From: an uncultured Oscillospiraceae bacterium
Lineage (GTDB): Bacteria; Bacillota; Clostridia; Oscillospirales; Oscillospiraceae
Direction: 5' to 3'
Assembly (NCBI GenBank): GCA_947625285.1
Contig: CANQNS010000001.1
Span: 1 to 64,000 of the forward strand
Length of the DNA stretch: 64,000 nucleotides
Shown piece after piece: positions 44,299-51,888 of this stretch. The translations under genes and the position numbers were made by a program. Every line of letters starts with the position of its first letter. The stretch's first letter is position 1. A model generated the notes under the pieces. It was not told the origin of the DNA, made no database searches, and saw only the letters and a list, made by a program, of their open reading frames with translations.

Positions 44299-44502
44299 TC
44301 AACTGTGCCCATTTTTCCTCCGGTCAATGGCCTTCCGTTGAAGGTCCCGCGCACGGTCCAGCTCCACTTGTACCTGGGCAGCCGTCCACCCCTCCATGCC
44401 CTTGGGCATCGGGCCGCCGGTGGCCGCGGCCTTCACAGTGGCCTCCATGCTCATAATCGGATCGGTAAAATAGTCCGGGTCCCCGCCCCAGTCAATTCCC
44501 AC
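44299..44502 (-). CDS. Small element protein, family copy 1
   Basis: A 67-residue protein not recognised from known families. It shares a pattern with two other genes of the element: an acidic aromatic N-terminus (DYFTDPIMSMEA), a Gly/Pro turn (GGPMPKGMEGW) and an amphipathic helix (TAAQVQVELDRARDL). GTG 44502 is chosen because GGGAGG lies nine bases upstream; a TTG at 44511 abuts that site. A structured RNA and a conserved 15-base box precede it. Confidence 0.65.
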   Translation of the reverse strand: MGIDWGGDPDYFTDPIMSMEATVKAAATGGPMPKGMEGWTAAQVQVELDRARDLQRKAIDRRKNGHS

Positions 44503-44563
44503 TGTGCGCAACCTCCCTCCCGTGCAGTGTAGCTTCCGTCATTGTGCATACCGGCATGAGAGC

Positions 44564-44662
44564 GGGGCACACCAGAATGGTGCGCCCCGTGGCAAGCGCC
44601 CGGATTTGCACCGGGGCCGCGGCAATCACCGGTTCTCCTCGTCCTAAACTACCACTTGCCGC
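44564..44662 (-). ncRNA. Cloverleaf-like RNA plus hairpin, copy A
   Basis: On the minus strand: 5' stem GGCAAG with CTTGCC (44655-44660 and 44591-44596), TAGTTTAGG (44643-44651), a CGG-TGATTG-CCG hairpin (44620-44631), a T-arm-like CCCGG-7-CCGGG (44599-44615), then a 10-bp hairpin (44564-44588). Spacing matches copy B almost base for base and several stems show compensatory changes. The middle hairpin is too short for a canonical anticodon arm. A promoter stands just upstream and the small protein gene downstream. Confidence 0.5.
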
Positions 44663-44666
44663 TTAC

Positions 44667-44695
44667 ACTATAACACACTGGCGGCATATTATCAA
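44667..44695 (-). promoter_or_regulatory. Promoter of RNA copy A
   Basis: On the minus strand TTGATA (44690-44695) and TATAGT (44667-44672) are 17 bases apart. The expected start falls at the 5' stem of the RNA. Confidence 0.6.
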
Positions 44696-44718
44696 ATCCC
44701 CAAAGAGCGGGACAGCTG

Positions 44719-46137
44719 TCATGCTGTCTCGCTCTTTGTCTCGCTGTCTTTCTTCCGGCTGGAAAAGATACTGAACCGAGCATCATCGGCCTTGGCCCGT
44801 GCCTCCGCGATCTGGTGGGCGTATATGACGGCTGTTGTGGTGGCGTTGGCGTGGCCCAGCTCCCCGGCAGCGGTCACAAGGTCAACGCCGTTCGCAATCA
44901 TGGTGGATGCAGCGGTGTGGCGGAACGCATGGGGATGGATGTGGGGCAGCCCATTGGTGGCGCTGAATTTGCCGAGCCAGTCTGTGATGCTGTCAGGATT
45001 CATCCGGCTCCCGTCATTCTGCGTGAACACGTATCCGCTGTTGATCCAGCGATCCCCGTTTTTGAAGCGGAGCTTTGTCTGCTCTACCCTGTGCCGTTTC
45101 AGCAGGGCGACAGTTTCCGGGGATATGTGGATGGTACGGCTTTTGCCGCTCTTGGGCGGCCCCTCATACACGCCACGTGCGGCGCTGTATAGCAAGGCCC
45201 GCTCGATGGTGATGATCCCATTTTTCAGGTCCACGCTCTCCCATTTCAGCCCGGCGGCCTCGCCGCGGCGGCAGCCGGTGTCGATCAGAAGGTAGGTTAT
45301 GGCCTTCCATTTGAGCGGGGCGCTCTCCAGCGCGTCCAGAATGGCGTCTATCTCCTCCGGCTGGTAGTAGTCCGGGGCCTTCCGCTCCATCTTGGGCGGC
45401 GTGGCCTTTGCAGCGGGATTATAAGGCACCAACATTTCCTTCTCCGCTTGGGCCATGATCGTGGAGATCAGGCGGTGATATTCCAGGATGGTTTTACTGG
45501 AAAGAGGCGTCGTGTCCGCTTGGAGCTTGAAAACGTCTGTGACCTTGGCGCCCATTGCGGCGGCTATGGCCTCCGCGCTGCTTTTGCTTATCCCCTGCCC
45601 GCGTGTAGCCGCGGACACCGTAGACACGGAAATGTGTGCCCGGCGGCCCAGCTCTGTCCGGCTGATTTTATTTGCCTTCATCCAGTCCGCAAGGCGCGCT
45701 TTGGCGAAGGCCCGCTCCCCGTTTTTGCGGATGCCCGCCTCTCCTAGATTGGCGTAGAAAGCGTTCAGGTGCTGCGGACGCAGCTCTCCTAACTTTATGT
45801 GGCCTACTGCGGCGTCGATCCGCACAAGCAGCTCCCGGTACCTGTCAATGGTGCGGGGCCGTACACCGGTGCGCTCTTTGAGTGACAGCACATACTCTGC
45901 GTATTCCGCAAAGGACTGTTTATGGTCCAGTTGATACCCCTGCTCGATCTCCCGCTCGAAGTCTGCCACGACGCGGGCCAGGGCCTTGTCTATCTGCTTT
46001 TGGGTCATGTCCGGGCGCGGCGGCGTCCAGTTGCGCCGGGAGCGGATTTGTTTTCCGGTGCTGTCGATCCCGGCGGCAACAGTGATCCGGTACACGGTGA
46101 CGCCGTTTTTGTTGGTCCGCTTTTCAACTGTTGCCAT
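44719..46137 (-). CDS. int: Tyrosine integrase with inserted HTH domain
   Basis: A 472-residue integrase. Residues 1-~70 are the arm-binding domain. The SAM-like core-binding region (~75-225) is split by an extra XRE-like HTH (ADWMKANKISRTELGRRAHI then SVSTVSAATRGQGIS). The catalytic domain has Arg in DTGCRRGEAAGL, Lys in GPPKSGKSRTIHIS, HPHAFRHTAAS (HxxR), GHANATTT and the nucleophile Tyr in AVIYAH. ATG 46137 follows GGAGGGG and overlaps the repressor stop (TAATG). It should recombine the 47-bp tRNA-derived site. Confidence 0.93.
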   Translation of the reverse strand: MATVEKRTNKNGVTVYRITVAAGIDSTGKQIRSRRNWTPPRPDMTQKQIDKALARVVADFEREIEQGYQLDHKQSFAEYAEYVLSLKERTGVRPRTIDRYRELLVRIDAAVGHIKLGELRPQHLNAFYANLGEAGIRKNGERAFAKARLADWMKANKISRTELGRRAHISVSTVSAATRGQGISKSSAEAIAAAMGAKVTDVFKLQADTTPLSSKTILEYHRLISTIMAQAEKEMLVPYNPAAKATPPKMERKAPDYYQPEEIDAILDALESAPLKWKAITYLLIDTGCRRGEAAGLKWESVDLKNGIITIERALLYSAARGVYEGPPKSGKSRTIHISPETVALLKRHRVEQTKLRFKNGDRWINSGYVFTQNDGSRMNPDSITDWLGKFSATNGLPHIHPHAFRHTAASTMIANGVDLVTAAGELGHANATTTAVIYAHQIAEARAKADDARFSIFSSRKKDSETKSETA

Positions 46138-46691
46138 TATATCCCCTCCAATTTTCGGAAACACTCAAACGCAATAGTGGCCTTCATCCGGTCAAAAAGG
46201 GCTTGCAATTCATCATCAGTAAGATTCATAGGGTCTGCCTCTTTGCCAACTGGTGTGAGCTGGTGCGGGCAGTGCTCATTGGTGAAATCATACCTGTAAT
46301 AGTAACCGCATGTTGAAAAGAGAATTTGATAATTCTCGATCATGGCAACCCGTTCTTTGTATAGTTTTATGGATGCCTCTGTCAGCGCGTCCACTGAATT
46401 CTGCATTTGAACGTATTGCTGGCGGGTCTTGCACTCTGTGTACCCTTGCCAATACAGGGTAAACCACCCGGTCCGCCGTTCCAACGCTTGGGCGGTCCGC
46501 ATAGATATATCTACCCTCGCATTTTCATACCGGCGGATTGCTTGCTCCTCGACATCCAAAAAATCTGCAAGGTCTTTTTGGGTCAGGTGCTGGTCTAGCC
46601 GAAAAGCACGTATGTGCTCTGCGGCTCTTTTGCGGCGCATATATGCTTCCGGAGAAGTATCTCTTGGAGGTCTGCCTCGCTGTTTGCCCAT
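46137..46691 (-). CDS. XRE-family repressor of the element
   Basis: A 184-residue protein. HTH at residues ~25-80: FRLDQHLTQKDLADFLDVEE, then QAIRRYENARVDISMRTAQA. The C-terminal 100 residues are unassigned (CGYYYRYDFTNEHC; no visible LexA/CI-type protease site). It lies directly upstream of int on the same strand and is divergent from a Cro-like gene, the position of the Stl-type master repressor in satellite islands. Confidence 0.8.
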   Translation of the reverse strand: MGKQRGRPPRDTSPEAYMRRKRAAEHIRAFRLDQHLTQKDLADFLDVEEQAIRRYENARVDISMRTAQALERRTGWFTLYWQGYTECKTRQQYVQMQNSVDALTEASIKLYKERVAMIENYQILFSTCGYYYRYDFTNEHCPHQLTPVGKEADPMNLTDDELQALFDRMKATIAFECFRKLEGI

Positions 46692-46735
46692 GATCCACCA
46701 ACCTATTAAAATATTGTTTAATAACTGGTAATTTA

Positions 46736-46783
46736 TTGACAGATTGACATATTCTACCGTTTATATTAAGATTATACACGGTA
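46736..46783 (+). promoter_or_regulatory. Divergent control region of the element
   Basis: Two TTGACA boxes lie at 46736-46741 and 46744-46749; the second is 17 bases from TAAGAT. TACCGT (46755-46760) and ACGGTA (46778-46783) form an inverted repeat downstream, a possible operator for the repressor or Cro-like protein. The region is strongly AT-rich. Confidence 0.4.
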
Positions 46784-46836
46784 ACAACAGCAACGTCAAC
46801 ACTTTTATCCGACGAGCTGTGCGAGGAGGTGCAATC

Positions 46837-47031
46837 TTGGCAAATAAGGAAATCCGAAAAAAGATGGTGCAGCACAATATCCGCTTTTGGGAGCTTGCCG
46901 ACGCCGTGGGCGTGAGCGCAAGCACCCTAACAGTTTGGATGCGCCATGATCTATCCGAGGAGCGGCTGGCCCGCGTACAGGCCGCCCTTGACAAGCTGAT
47001 TGGGGTGGAGGTCAATGCCGGTAGCAGATAA
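46837..47031 (+). CDS. Cro-like HTH protein
   Basis: A 64-residue DNA-binding protein. KKMVQHNIRFWELADAVGVS followed by ASTLTVWMRHDLSEERLARV is a phage-type XRE helix-turn-helix. TTG at 46837 is chosen as the start because GAGGAGGT lies six bases upstream; the longer frame has no ribosome site. First gene of the rightward operon. Confidence 0.75.
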   Translation: MANKEIRKKMVQHNIRFWELADAVGVSASTLTVWMRHDLSEERLARVQAALDKLIGVEVNAGSR

Positions 47032-47272
47032 GCAGTTGCTCAATATCCAAGAGACCGTGGCACGCTGCCAAGAGCGTGGCCTGCCAGTGTCGGGCTACAC
47101 GCTGCGGCGGGCAATACGCACGGGGGCCGTGCCCTGCCGGATCATAGGGCGGACCTATTTGCTGGCGTGGCCCAATGTGGAGCGGTGGTTGCTGTGTGCT
47201 GACAGCTGCGATAATGCCCCGCGTGCAATCAGCACCGACGGCATCCGACCGGTGGAGGTGGCCATGCGGTGA
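47015..47272 (+). CDS. Excisionase-like HTH protein
   Basis: An 85-residue protein with a MerR/excisionase-like winged HTH: LNIQETVARCQERGLPVSGY, TLRRAIRTGAVPCRIIGRTY, LLAWPNVERWL. The pattern of helix, turn, then a basic wing ending in a tryptophan-anchored segment is usual for Xis/AlpA-type proteins. Overlaps the Cro-like gene by 17 bases and the primase gene by four. Confidence 0.65.
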   Translation: MPVADKQLLNIQETVARCQERGLPVSGYTLRRAIRTGAVPCRIIGRTYLLAWPNVERWLLCADSCDNAPRAISTDGIRPVEVAMR

Positions 47273-49710
47273 CGGATAGACAACTGACAATTTCCACCGG
47301 CACCAACCGGCGGGATCTGAATTGGGTGCAGGCCCACCTGACCGTATCAGAGCTTTTCGACCGGCTGAAAACGCCGGTACGGGGCACGGAGACGCTGAAC
47401 GAGTACCTGCACATGAAAAAAGCCCAACAGGACGCCTTGAAAGACGTGGGCGGCTTTGTGGGCGGCGCGCTGTCCGGCCCTCGGCGGAAGGCCAGCAATG
47501 TGACCGGCCGGGATATTATCACCCTGGACTTTGACAACATCCCCGGCTGGAAAACGGACATGGTGCTGGACGCCGTGGCCGCTCTGGGCTGCGCCTGCTG
47601 TGTATACAGCACCCGCAAGCACGCCCCCAGCGCGCCCCGGCTGCGCGTGATCGTGCCGCTGGACCGGACGGCGACCCCGGACGAGTACGAGCCGTGCGCC
47701 CGCCGTGTGGCCTCCAGCATTGGCATTGGGATGGCTGACCCCACGACCTTTGAGGTGAGCCGGCTGATGTACTGGCCGTCCTGCTGCGCTGACAGCGAGT
47801 ATGTGTACCGGGCGTACACGGACGGCCCGCTGATCGGCGTTGACTTTCTGCTGTCCACCTATGCCAACTGGCACGACCTGACGAGCTGGCCCGTGGTGCC
47901 CGGCGCGGTGAGCTATGCAAAGCTGGCTATGAAACAGGGAGACCCCACCGACAAAAACGGCGTGGTGGGCGCCTTCTGCCGGACATACAGCATCCGGGAG
48001 GCCATGGCCGCGTTCCTGCCGAACATCTACGAGCCGGTGGACAACGACGACAACCGCTTCACCTATCTGGGCGGGTCCACCGCCGGCGGCGCGGTGATCT
48101 ACGACGACGACAAGTTCCTGTATTCCCACCACGCGACGGACCCCTGCGGCGGCCGGCTGGTCAATGCGTTCGACATGGTGCGGCTGCACAAGTTCGGCGA
48201 TCTGGACGACGACGCAGCGCCGGACACGCCGACGGTGAAGATGGCGAGCTACACGGCGATGTGTGGGCTGGCGCTGAACGACGGCGCGGTGTGCGCGACC
48301 ATGGCCCGGGAGCGGCAGGTGCAGGTACAGGCGGACTTTGGCGCGCTGGCAAGCCCCGGCGACGGCGTGGGACCGGCGGCCCCGGTGCAGGACACCGGCA
48401 CGGACGACTGGATGAGCAAGCTGCGCTATAACCAGTCCGGCACCATCAAGAACACCATCGACAACGCCGTGCTGATCTTGGAGCACGACCCCCGGCTGTC
48501 CGGCTGCTTTGCCTTAAACCTGTTCGCCGGCCGCGGTGAGGTGCTGGGGCCGCTGCCATGGGACGAGCATTACACCCGCCGGCGGATGTGGAGCGACACT
48601 GACAGCAACGCGCTGTACTGGTATATGGAGTGCGCCTACGGGCACACCGGCAAGGGCAACATCGACAGCGCTCTGGACGTTCACGCCTCCCTTCACGCCT
48701 TCAACGACGTGCAGGACTACATACAGGGCCTGACCTGGGACGGTGTGCCCCGGCTGGACACGCTGTTCTGTGACTACCTGGGCGCCGAGGACACGGCGTA
48801 CACCCGCGCCGTATGCCGCAAGGCCTTTACGGCTGCGGTGGCCCGGGCCATGACCCCCGGCTGCAAGTTCGACAACATGGTGATCCTGTGCGGCCCGCAA
48901 GGCATCGGCAAAAGCACCCTGCTGGATAAGATGTCCCGCGGCTGGTTCAACGACAGCATACGGACCTTTGAGGGCAAGGACGCCTCCGAGCTGTTGCAGG
49001 GTGTGTGGCTGGTGGAAATCGGGGAGCTGGACGCCTTCCGGCGCACGGACGTGGCCCGCATAAAGCAGTTCCTGTCCCTGCGGGCGGACCGGTACCGGGC
49101 GGCCTACGGCCGGCACGTCAAAGAGCTGCCCCGGTGCTGCGTGTTTTTCGGCACGACCAACACGTCCGACTTTCTGCAGGACACGACCGGCAACCGGCGC
49201 TTCTGGCCGGTGGACGTGGGCGTGCTGGCGCATGAGCGCAACGTGTGGGACGACCTGACCGATGAGGTGGTCGACCAGCTGTGGGCTGAGGCCAAGGTCC
49301 GGTGGCAGTGCGGGGAAAAGCTACACCTGACCGGCGAGCTGGAGGAGGCCGCCCGGGAGCGGCAGGAGGAGCACCGGGAGGTCTCCATCCGCGAGGGCAT
49401 GATCTTGGACTTTGTGGAGCGCAAGGTCCCGGTGGACTGGCCCAAGTGGAGCTTGGACCGCCGGCGGGACTTCTGGGCGGGCGGCATCCACGCCCCGGAC
49501 GGCGCCCCGCTGGAGCTTGTGCCGCGTGACCGCATCTGCGCGGCTGAGGTCTGGTGTGAGCTGTTCGGCGGCAAACCTGGCGCTGCATCTATCGCGGACA
49601 CGCGGGAGATCAACGCCGTGCTGGAGCGCATGACTGGGTGGAAGCGGCAGCGGCTGTCTTTCGGCCCGTACTCTACCCAGCGGGGGTACGCGCGTGCTCC
49701 AATGCCATGA
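47269..49710 (+). CDS. VapE-type primase-helicase
   Basis: An 813-residue replication protein. The N-terminal ~220 residues resemble the primase-polymerase part of phage and satellite replicases (ITLDFDNIPGWKTDMVLDAV, STRKHAPSAPRLRVIVPLDR). The C-terminal SF3-like helicase has Walker A ILCGPQGIGKSTLLDKM (~545), Walker B VWLVEIGELDAF and the sensor CVFFGTTNTSDFLQDTTGNR. VapE families often act as primase-helicase in pathogenicity islands. Start is a GTG overlapping the previous stop (GTGA). The likely origin lies directly after it. Confidence 0.88.
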   Translation: MTDRQLTISTGTNRRDLNWVQAHLTVSELFDRLKTPVRGTETLNEYLHMKKAQQDALKDVGGFVGGALSGPRRKASNVTGRDIITLDFDNIPGWKTDMVLDAVAALGCACCVYSTRKHAPSAPRLRVIVPLDRTATPDEYEPCARRVASSIGIGMADPTTFEVSRLMYWPSCCADSEYVYRAYTDGPLIGVDFLLSTYANWHDLTSWPVVPGAVSYAKLAMKQGDPTDKNGVVGAFCRTYSIREAMAAFLPNIYEPVDNDDNRFTYLGGSTAGGAVIYDDDKFLYSHHATDPCGGRLVNAFDMVRLHKFGDLDDDAAPDTPTVKMASYTAMCGLALNDGAVCATMARERQVQVQADFGALASPGDGVGPAAPVQDTGTDDWMSKLRYNQSGTIKNTIDNAVLILEHDPRLSGCFALNLFAGRGEVLGPLPWDEHYTRRRMWSDTDSNALYWYMECAYGHTGKGNIDSALDVHASLHAFNDVQDYIQGLTWDGVPRLDTLFCDYLGAEDTAYTRAVCRKAFTAAVARAMTPGCKFDNMVILCGPQGIGKSTLLDKMSRGWFNDSIRTFEGKDASELLQGVWLVEIGELDAFRRTDVARIKQFLSLRADRYRAAYGRHVKELPRCCVFFGTTNTSDFLQDTTGNRRFWPVDVGVLAHERNVWDDLTDEVVDQLWAEAKVRWQCGEKLHLTGELEEAARERQEEHREVSIREGMILDFVERKVPVDWPKWSLDRRRDFWAGGIHAPDGAPLELVPRDRICAAEVWCELFGGKPGAASIADTREINAVLERMTGWKRQRLSFGPYSTQRGYARAPMP

Positions 49711-49976
49711 CACTTTTCCGTGACATTCTGGTAGGAGGTGACGGGCTGTGACAAAACCCCATGACATTCCACTTTTTGTCATGGAGAATGTCACGCTTGC
49801 AGCCCTAGGGCCGCAAGGGTTACGGCTACTTTATGACACTATGACACTTTTTTCTTAATACAGTCATATTTATAGATATTATGGTAAAAACGCCATAGCA
49901 CCTATAACCGCGTAATATACGAGGACATTTTTTGTCACGTGTCACCCCGACAAAAATAAACGGAGGAAAAATCAAC
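49704..49976. repeat. Iteron-like cluster, candidate replication origin
   Basis: Between 49704 and 49945 there are six TGACA and four TGTCA pentamers, often as ATGACA(C/T)TT or inverted pairs (CATGACATTC facing GAATGTCACG). The right part (49859-49930) is AT-rich, as an unwinding region would be. It directly follows the primase-helicase, the place of the origin in related islands. Confidence 0.5.
49748..49858 (+). CDS. Possible 36-residue ORF within the iteron cluster
   Basis: A GTG-started frame of 36 codons follows TAGGAGGT by nine bases and reads MTKPHDIPLFVMENVT, then LAALGPQGLRLLYDTMTLFS. Part of its sequence is dictated by the TGACA repeats. No family is recognised. It may be chance. 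Confidence 0.3.
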   Translation: MTKPHDIPLFVMENVTLAALGPQGLRLLYDTMTLFS

Positions 49977-50255
49977 ATGGAAGAAAGCTATCTGCCTGAG
50001 ACCGATGACCGGTTTATTGATCTTTACGAGACGGTGAAATTGGAAGATGTGCCCGGTGAAAAGCTGGGGGAGCTTCTGCTCGGTATGCGGGTTGATTGGG
50101 CGGAACCTATCAACTGGCCGTTTACAGACGGGGTCACTTTGTACCTGTCCGGGGAGGATGGCAAGCAACTTGTGCTGGAGTTAGGCCTTGATCCGGCGGG
50201 TATCAAGTCTGACACGCCGTTCTATCTACGCGCAGGAGAGAAAAAGTCCTGTTGA
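49977..50255 (+). CDS. Hypothetical element protein
   Basis: A 92-residue acidic protein with a good ribosome site (GGAGG, nine bases). Notable parts are DDRFIDLYETVKLEDVPGEK and MRVDWAEPINWPFTDGVTLY. I do not recognise it. Strong ribosome site and a clean frame argue it is real. Confidence 0.6.
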   Translation: MEESYLPETDDRFIDLYETVKLEDVPGEKLGELLLGMRVDWAEPINWPFTDGVTLYLSGEDGKQLVLELGLDPAGIKSDTPFYLRAGEKKSC

Positions 50256-50357
50256 CACTGTGCCCACAAAGCGAATCTTTCTTTATTCCCCACTGCCTAT
50301 GAACAGAGACGCAGCAGTGTGGCAGCGGGGTAGTGGGTCCTTTTTTGGAGGTCTGAT

Positions 50358-50765
50358 ATGACCAAAGAGCTTTTGGAGCAGTATCGGTGGCTGGCGATGG
50401 AGATTGCCAACGAGCAAGCCCGGCTGGAAGCGCTGGAGCAGGGGGACCGGGAGGGCCTAGTGCATGACATTCTGGCTGACCCGGAAACGGACCCGGAGAA
50501 CGCGCGCGCGATCCGGGAGAGCCGGGAGAGCATACGGCAGATAACGGTGGCCGGGATACACCAGGCAGAGGCGCAGTGCGCCGAGATTGAGGCATGGATC
50601 ACCGGAATCAGCGACCGGCGCATCCAACGGTACGTGATTCTGCGGTATGTGGATGGGCTGAACTGGAAGGAAATTGCGGCGAAGGTTGGCGGGACGCCGG
50701 ATGCAGTGAAAAAAGCCCTGTACCGTTTTTTACAGGCGCAAGAGGCGTCGGAGGCCCGCCCGTGA
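50358..50765 (+). CDS. RinA/ArpU-like phage transcription regulator
   Basis: A 135-residue protein with a long N-terminal coiled coil (YRWLAMEIANEQARLEALEQ) and a C-terminal sigma-region-4-like HTH: YVILRYVDGLNWKEIAAKVG, GTPDAVKKALYRFLQ. This layout matches DUF1492/RinA-type late-gene activators of Firmicute phages and satellites. Preceded by GGAGG. A T-rich hairpin region (about 50305-50346) precedes it. Confidence 0.75.
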   Translation: MTKELLEQYRWLAMEIANEQARLEALEQGDREGLVHDILADPETDPENARAIRESRESIRQITVAGIHQAEAQCAEIEAWITGISDRRIQRYVILRYVDGLNWKEIAAKVGGTPDAVKKALYRFLQAQEASEARP

Positions 50766-50932
50766 AGATCAAATTGTCTTTCCTCCCGGCGGAGCGGGAG
50801 CGGGTGTCGGAGGCTGTGAAGGCATTGGAGCGGGTATTGGCTGGGGACGGACCGCGAATTTCGCGCAGTGACCGGCACCCTCCATACCGGCACATCTACA
50901 TCGTCACGAAAAAACAACACCCGCCGCAGTAG
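50762..50932 (+). CDS. Small phage-type protein
   Basis: A 56-residue frame starting at GTG 50762, overlapping the previous stop (GTGA). It reads MKIKLSFLPAERERVSEAVK, then ALERVLAGDGPRISRSDRHP, and ends in YRHIYIVTKK. Short basic proteins of this kind follow RinA-like genes in many Clostridial phages. Function unknown. Confidence 0.5.
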   Translation: MKIKLSFLPAERERVSEAVKALERVLAGDGPRISRSDRHPPYRHIYIVTKKQHPPQ

Positions 50933-51035
50933 TTGACAGGCACCACCATATGCGGTATACTATCGGCAGTACCGCCCCACGTATTGGGGTTAGCTGCAAG
51001 GCACGGGAAGCAAAACGCTTCCCGTGCTCTTTTTA
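50933..51035 (+). promoter_or_regulatory. Strong promoter with leader terminator before sigma-like gene
   Basis: TTGACA (50933-50938) N17 TATACT (50956-50961) is a near-consensus promoter. About 40 bases downstream GCACGGGAAGC and GCTTCCCGTGC (51001-51027) form an 11-bp stem followed by TCTTTTTA. The sigma-like gene begins only at 51064. So either a short RNA of ~70 bases is made, or the hairpin is an attenuator. A small stem CCCC...GGGG lies at about 50975-50989. Confidence 0.65.
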
Positions 51036-51063
51036 TTGCCGCGGTGATACAGGGGGATTCTGC

Positions 51064-51888
51064 GTGACGAATGAAGAATTGGTAGAGCAGATTCAAAACG
51101 GGGACCGTACGCTGATGGAATCCCTGTGGTTACAGGTGGAGCGCTTTGTTGCCCAGCAGGCAAACCGCTTTATGGCCCGGAAATATGCTCTAAACCTGCC
51201 CACTGCGGGCATGACGTTCGATGATTTATACATCGAGGGATATTTTGCCCTTGAAAAGGCAGTGCGCAGCTTCTCCGCTGACAAGGGGAGCTTTATTGGC
51301 TGGCTGGCTTTCTATCTCCGCTCTGCATTCCAAGCAGCCCTCCGCGCCATGGGTGGCCGTACATACAGGATGAACCCGCTAGACGTTGCGGTGAGCATGG
51401 ACACACCGCTGGACGAGGGGGACCCGGACGCGGAAACGCTTGCAGATGTGGTAGCTGATCCCAGCGTGGACGTTGCGGGCAGCGTCGAGGAGAAGGTATG
51501 GGGCGAGGAGTTACACGCGGCGGTGGAGCGGGAGCTTGGCGAGCTGACAGAGCGGGAAAGCGCAGTCCTCCGCATGACGTATTATGACGAACGGAGCGCG
51601 GGCCAAATTGCGGAAGTATTGAGCATTTCTGAAAAGGACGTGCGGGCCTTGCAGCAGCGGAGCATGAACCGGCTGCGGCAGAAAACCCGGCGCACGCTGC
51701 GGACCCTTGCTGAACAGCGATATTGCCTCTGCTACCAAGGACCGGACCAGCAGTCCCCGGCGGACTATCTGGCCGCTTTTCGGAAGCGGTACGCTGTCCG
51801 GCAACCGCTGACCAGCTCTACAGCATATTCCGGCCGGCGCAGGCCGATAAACCGCGCAGAACAGGGGGTATGGCAAAATGGGCGGTAG
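51064..51888 (+). CDS. Sigma-70-family factor of the element
   Basis: A 274-residue protein. Region 2-like: ALNLPTAGMTFDDLYIEGYF then ALEKAVRSFSADKGSFIGW. Region 4: ELGELTERESAVLRMTYYDE then RSAGQIAEVLSISEKDVRAL. An acidic linker and a basic C-terminal tail are extra. GTG 51064 follows AGGGGGA; the longer frame passes through the leader terminator. It probably redirects host RNA polymerase to element promoters. Overlaps the next gene by 11 bases. Confidence 0.78.
   Translation: MTNEELVEQIQNGDRTLMESLWLQVERFVAQQANRFMARKYALNLPTAGMTFDDLYIEGYFALEKAVRSFSADKGSFIGWLAFYLRSAFQAALRAMGGRTYRMNPLDVAVSMDTPLDEGDPDAETLADVVADPSVDVAGSVEEKVWGEELHAAVERELGELTERESAVLRMTYYDERSAGQIAEVLSISEKDVRALQQRSMNRLRQKTRRTLRTLAEQRYCLCYQGPDQQSPADYLAAFRKRYAVRQPLTSSTAYSGRRRPINRAEQGVWQNGR

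Noticed and set aside
44564..44662. Calling the two cloverleaf-like RNAs ordinary tRNA genes
   Set aside because: The T-arm and closing stem fit, but the middle arm has only 3 bp with a 6-base loop and no valid anticodon arm, and no CCA is encoded.
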